The translations under genes were made by a program, and so were the position numbers. From JBGOUJ01 sp041477005 (GTDB taxonomy: Bacteria > Acidobacteriota > Terriglobia > Bryobacterales > JACQDG01): a stretch of DNA of 6,482 nucleotides. The DNA lies in NCBI GenBank assembly GCA_041477005.1, contig JBGOUJ010000447.1, positions 1-6,482 on the forward strand. The letters run 5' to 3'. Positions 6,325 to 6,482 of the stretch are shown in pieces. Position 1 is the first letter of the stretch, and every line of letters begins with the position of its first letter. The notes beneath the pieces were generated by a model. That model saw nothing but the letters and a program-made list of their open reading frames with translations, ran no database searches and was not told where the DNA came from.

Positions 6325-6482
6325 ATGAGAGGTGTCCCTGTTTACAACGGCGGGGACAAAGGTCGCCCACGAAACAGGCTTTACCGAGCGGCCTTGGCGC
6401 TCGTAGTCGGCACGGCTAACGATCGACGGGAAACACTCACCGGCAGCGGTAGATGCGCCCGCGTGCGCCCGGAGAACCGCAG
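6325..6482 (+). CDS. Possible 5' end of a gene running off the window, weak
   Basis: ATG at 6325 opens a frame of 52 complete codons to the window edge, beginning MRGVPVYNGGDKGR. The ATG is close to the predicted transcription start, so it would be nearly leaderless, and it has no Shine-Dalgarno sequence. Codon use is unlike the two upstream genes: it includes AGA, AGG and several CGA codons and has lower third-position GC (about 65 percent by my count). No family is recognisable. The opposite strand is also open in the same register (from the edge to TAG at 6301-6303), which weakens both readings. The segment may be a noncoding leader. Confidence 0.2.
   Translation, partial: MRGVPVYNGGDKGRPRNRLYRAALALVVGTANDRRETLTGSGRCARVRPENR
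6333..6403 (+). promoter_or_regulatory. Structured segment with two mutually exclusive folds
   Basis: Fold 1 is an 8-bp stem, TGTCCCTG (6333-6340) with CGGGGACA (6351-6358), with one G-U pair and a 10-base loop. Fold 2 pairs CCTGTTT (6337-6343) with AAACAGG (6372-6378), with GGC/GCC (6349-6351 with 6365-6367) and GAC/GTC (6355-6357 with 6362-6364) nested inside. The two cannot coexist. A third stem, CGAGCG/CGCTCG (6385-6390 with 6398-6403), follows. It matches no riboswitch class that I recognise. Its position just after the candidate promoter suggests a cis-regulatory leader or a small RNA. Confidence 0.3.

Larger units (their letters stand above)
5989..6482. other. 494-base region without a convincing gene
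   Basis: The left part (to about 6230) is a repeat- and hairpin-rich spacer. Besides the elements listed separately, it holds a 6-bp hairpin TCTCGC-TAATT-GCGAGA (6158-6174), a GAGTG/CACTC pair (6123-6127 with 6155-6159) and a distant GGACGG/CCGTCC pair (6185-6190 with 6222-6227). ATTATA at 6108-6113 is a perfect -10 box on the minus strand but has no matching -35. The right part (6230-6482) carries an A/T-rich stretch, a candidate promoter and a structured downstream segment. I found no tRNA or rRNA pattern here. Confidence 0.6.

Noticed and set aside
6304..6375. Possible hammerhead ribozyme core (CTGATGA at 6308-6314 and GAAAC at 6371-6375)
   Set aside because: The bases after CTGATGA and before GAAAC cannot pair to form stem II. 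CTGATGA also overlaps the candidate extended -10 promoter.
6301..6482. C-terminal part of a minus-strand gene ending at 6301-6303
   Set aside because: About 60 open codons with no recognisable motif, in exact antisense register to the equally weak forward frame. An open run of this length is expected by chance in GC-rich DNA.

Overview
The window is GC-rich and reads as a bacterial chromosome fragment, most likely from an Acidobacteriota member of the Bryobacter/Solibacter type. That assignment is an inference. It rests on the gene style (a very large PknB-type kinase with TPR and PEGA repeats beside a secreted ThuA-domain protein), on the codon bias, and on a CGCAG-type intergenic repeat of a kind I recall from many environmental genomes. 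No marker gene is present to prove it.

Layout. Bases 1-96 hold no gene I can support. Bases 97-5223 encode one 1708-residue membrane protein. It has an intact N-terminal Ser/Thr kinase, a long TPR-like helical region, a Pro/Ala/Lys-rich linker, a single membrane span near residues 1065-1083, six PEGA-like beta domains and a C-terminal LamG/DUF1080-like (concanavalin-type) domain. After a 27-base gap, bases 5251-5988 encode a 245-residue secreted ThuA-domain protein. Bases 5989-6482 have no convincing gene. They hold GC-rich imperfect direct repeats with a palindrome and hairpins, then a candidate sigma-70 promoter at 6292-6320. That promoter fires rightward into a segment that can form two mutually exclusive hairpins and a short open frame that runs off the window.

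How the parts may work together. The kinase is probably cytoplasmic, with the PEGA and LamG-like domains outside the membrane. The topology therefore suggests a receptor that senses something in the envelope, plausibly carbohydrate or peptidoglycan, and passes it to the kinase and its TPR scaffold. The ThuA protein carries a signal peptide, so it would act in the same compartment as the sensor domains. The two genes share strand and reading register, are close together and are likely co-transcribed. The junction is unusual: three 10-base copies of a CGCAG repeat supply the Shine-Dalgarno sequence and the start codon of the second gene. They also create a 7-codon upstream ORF whose stop overlaps that start (ATGA).
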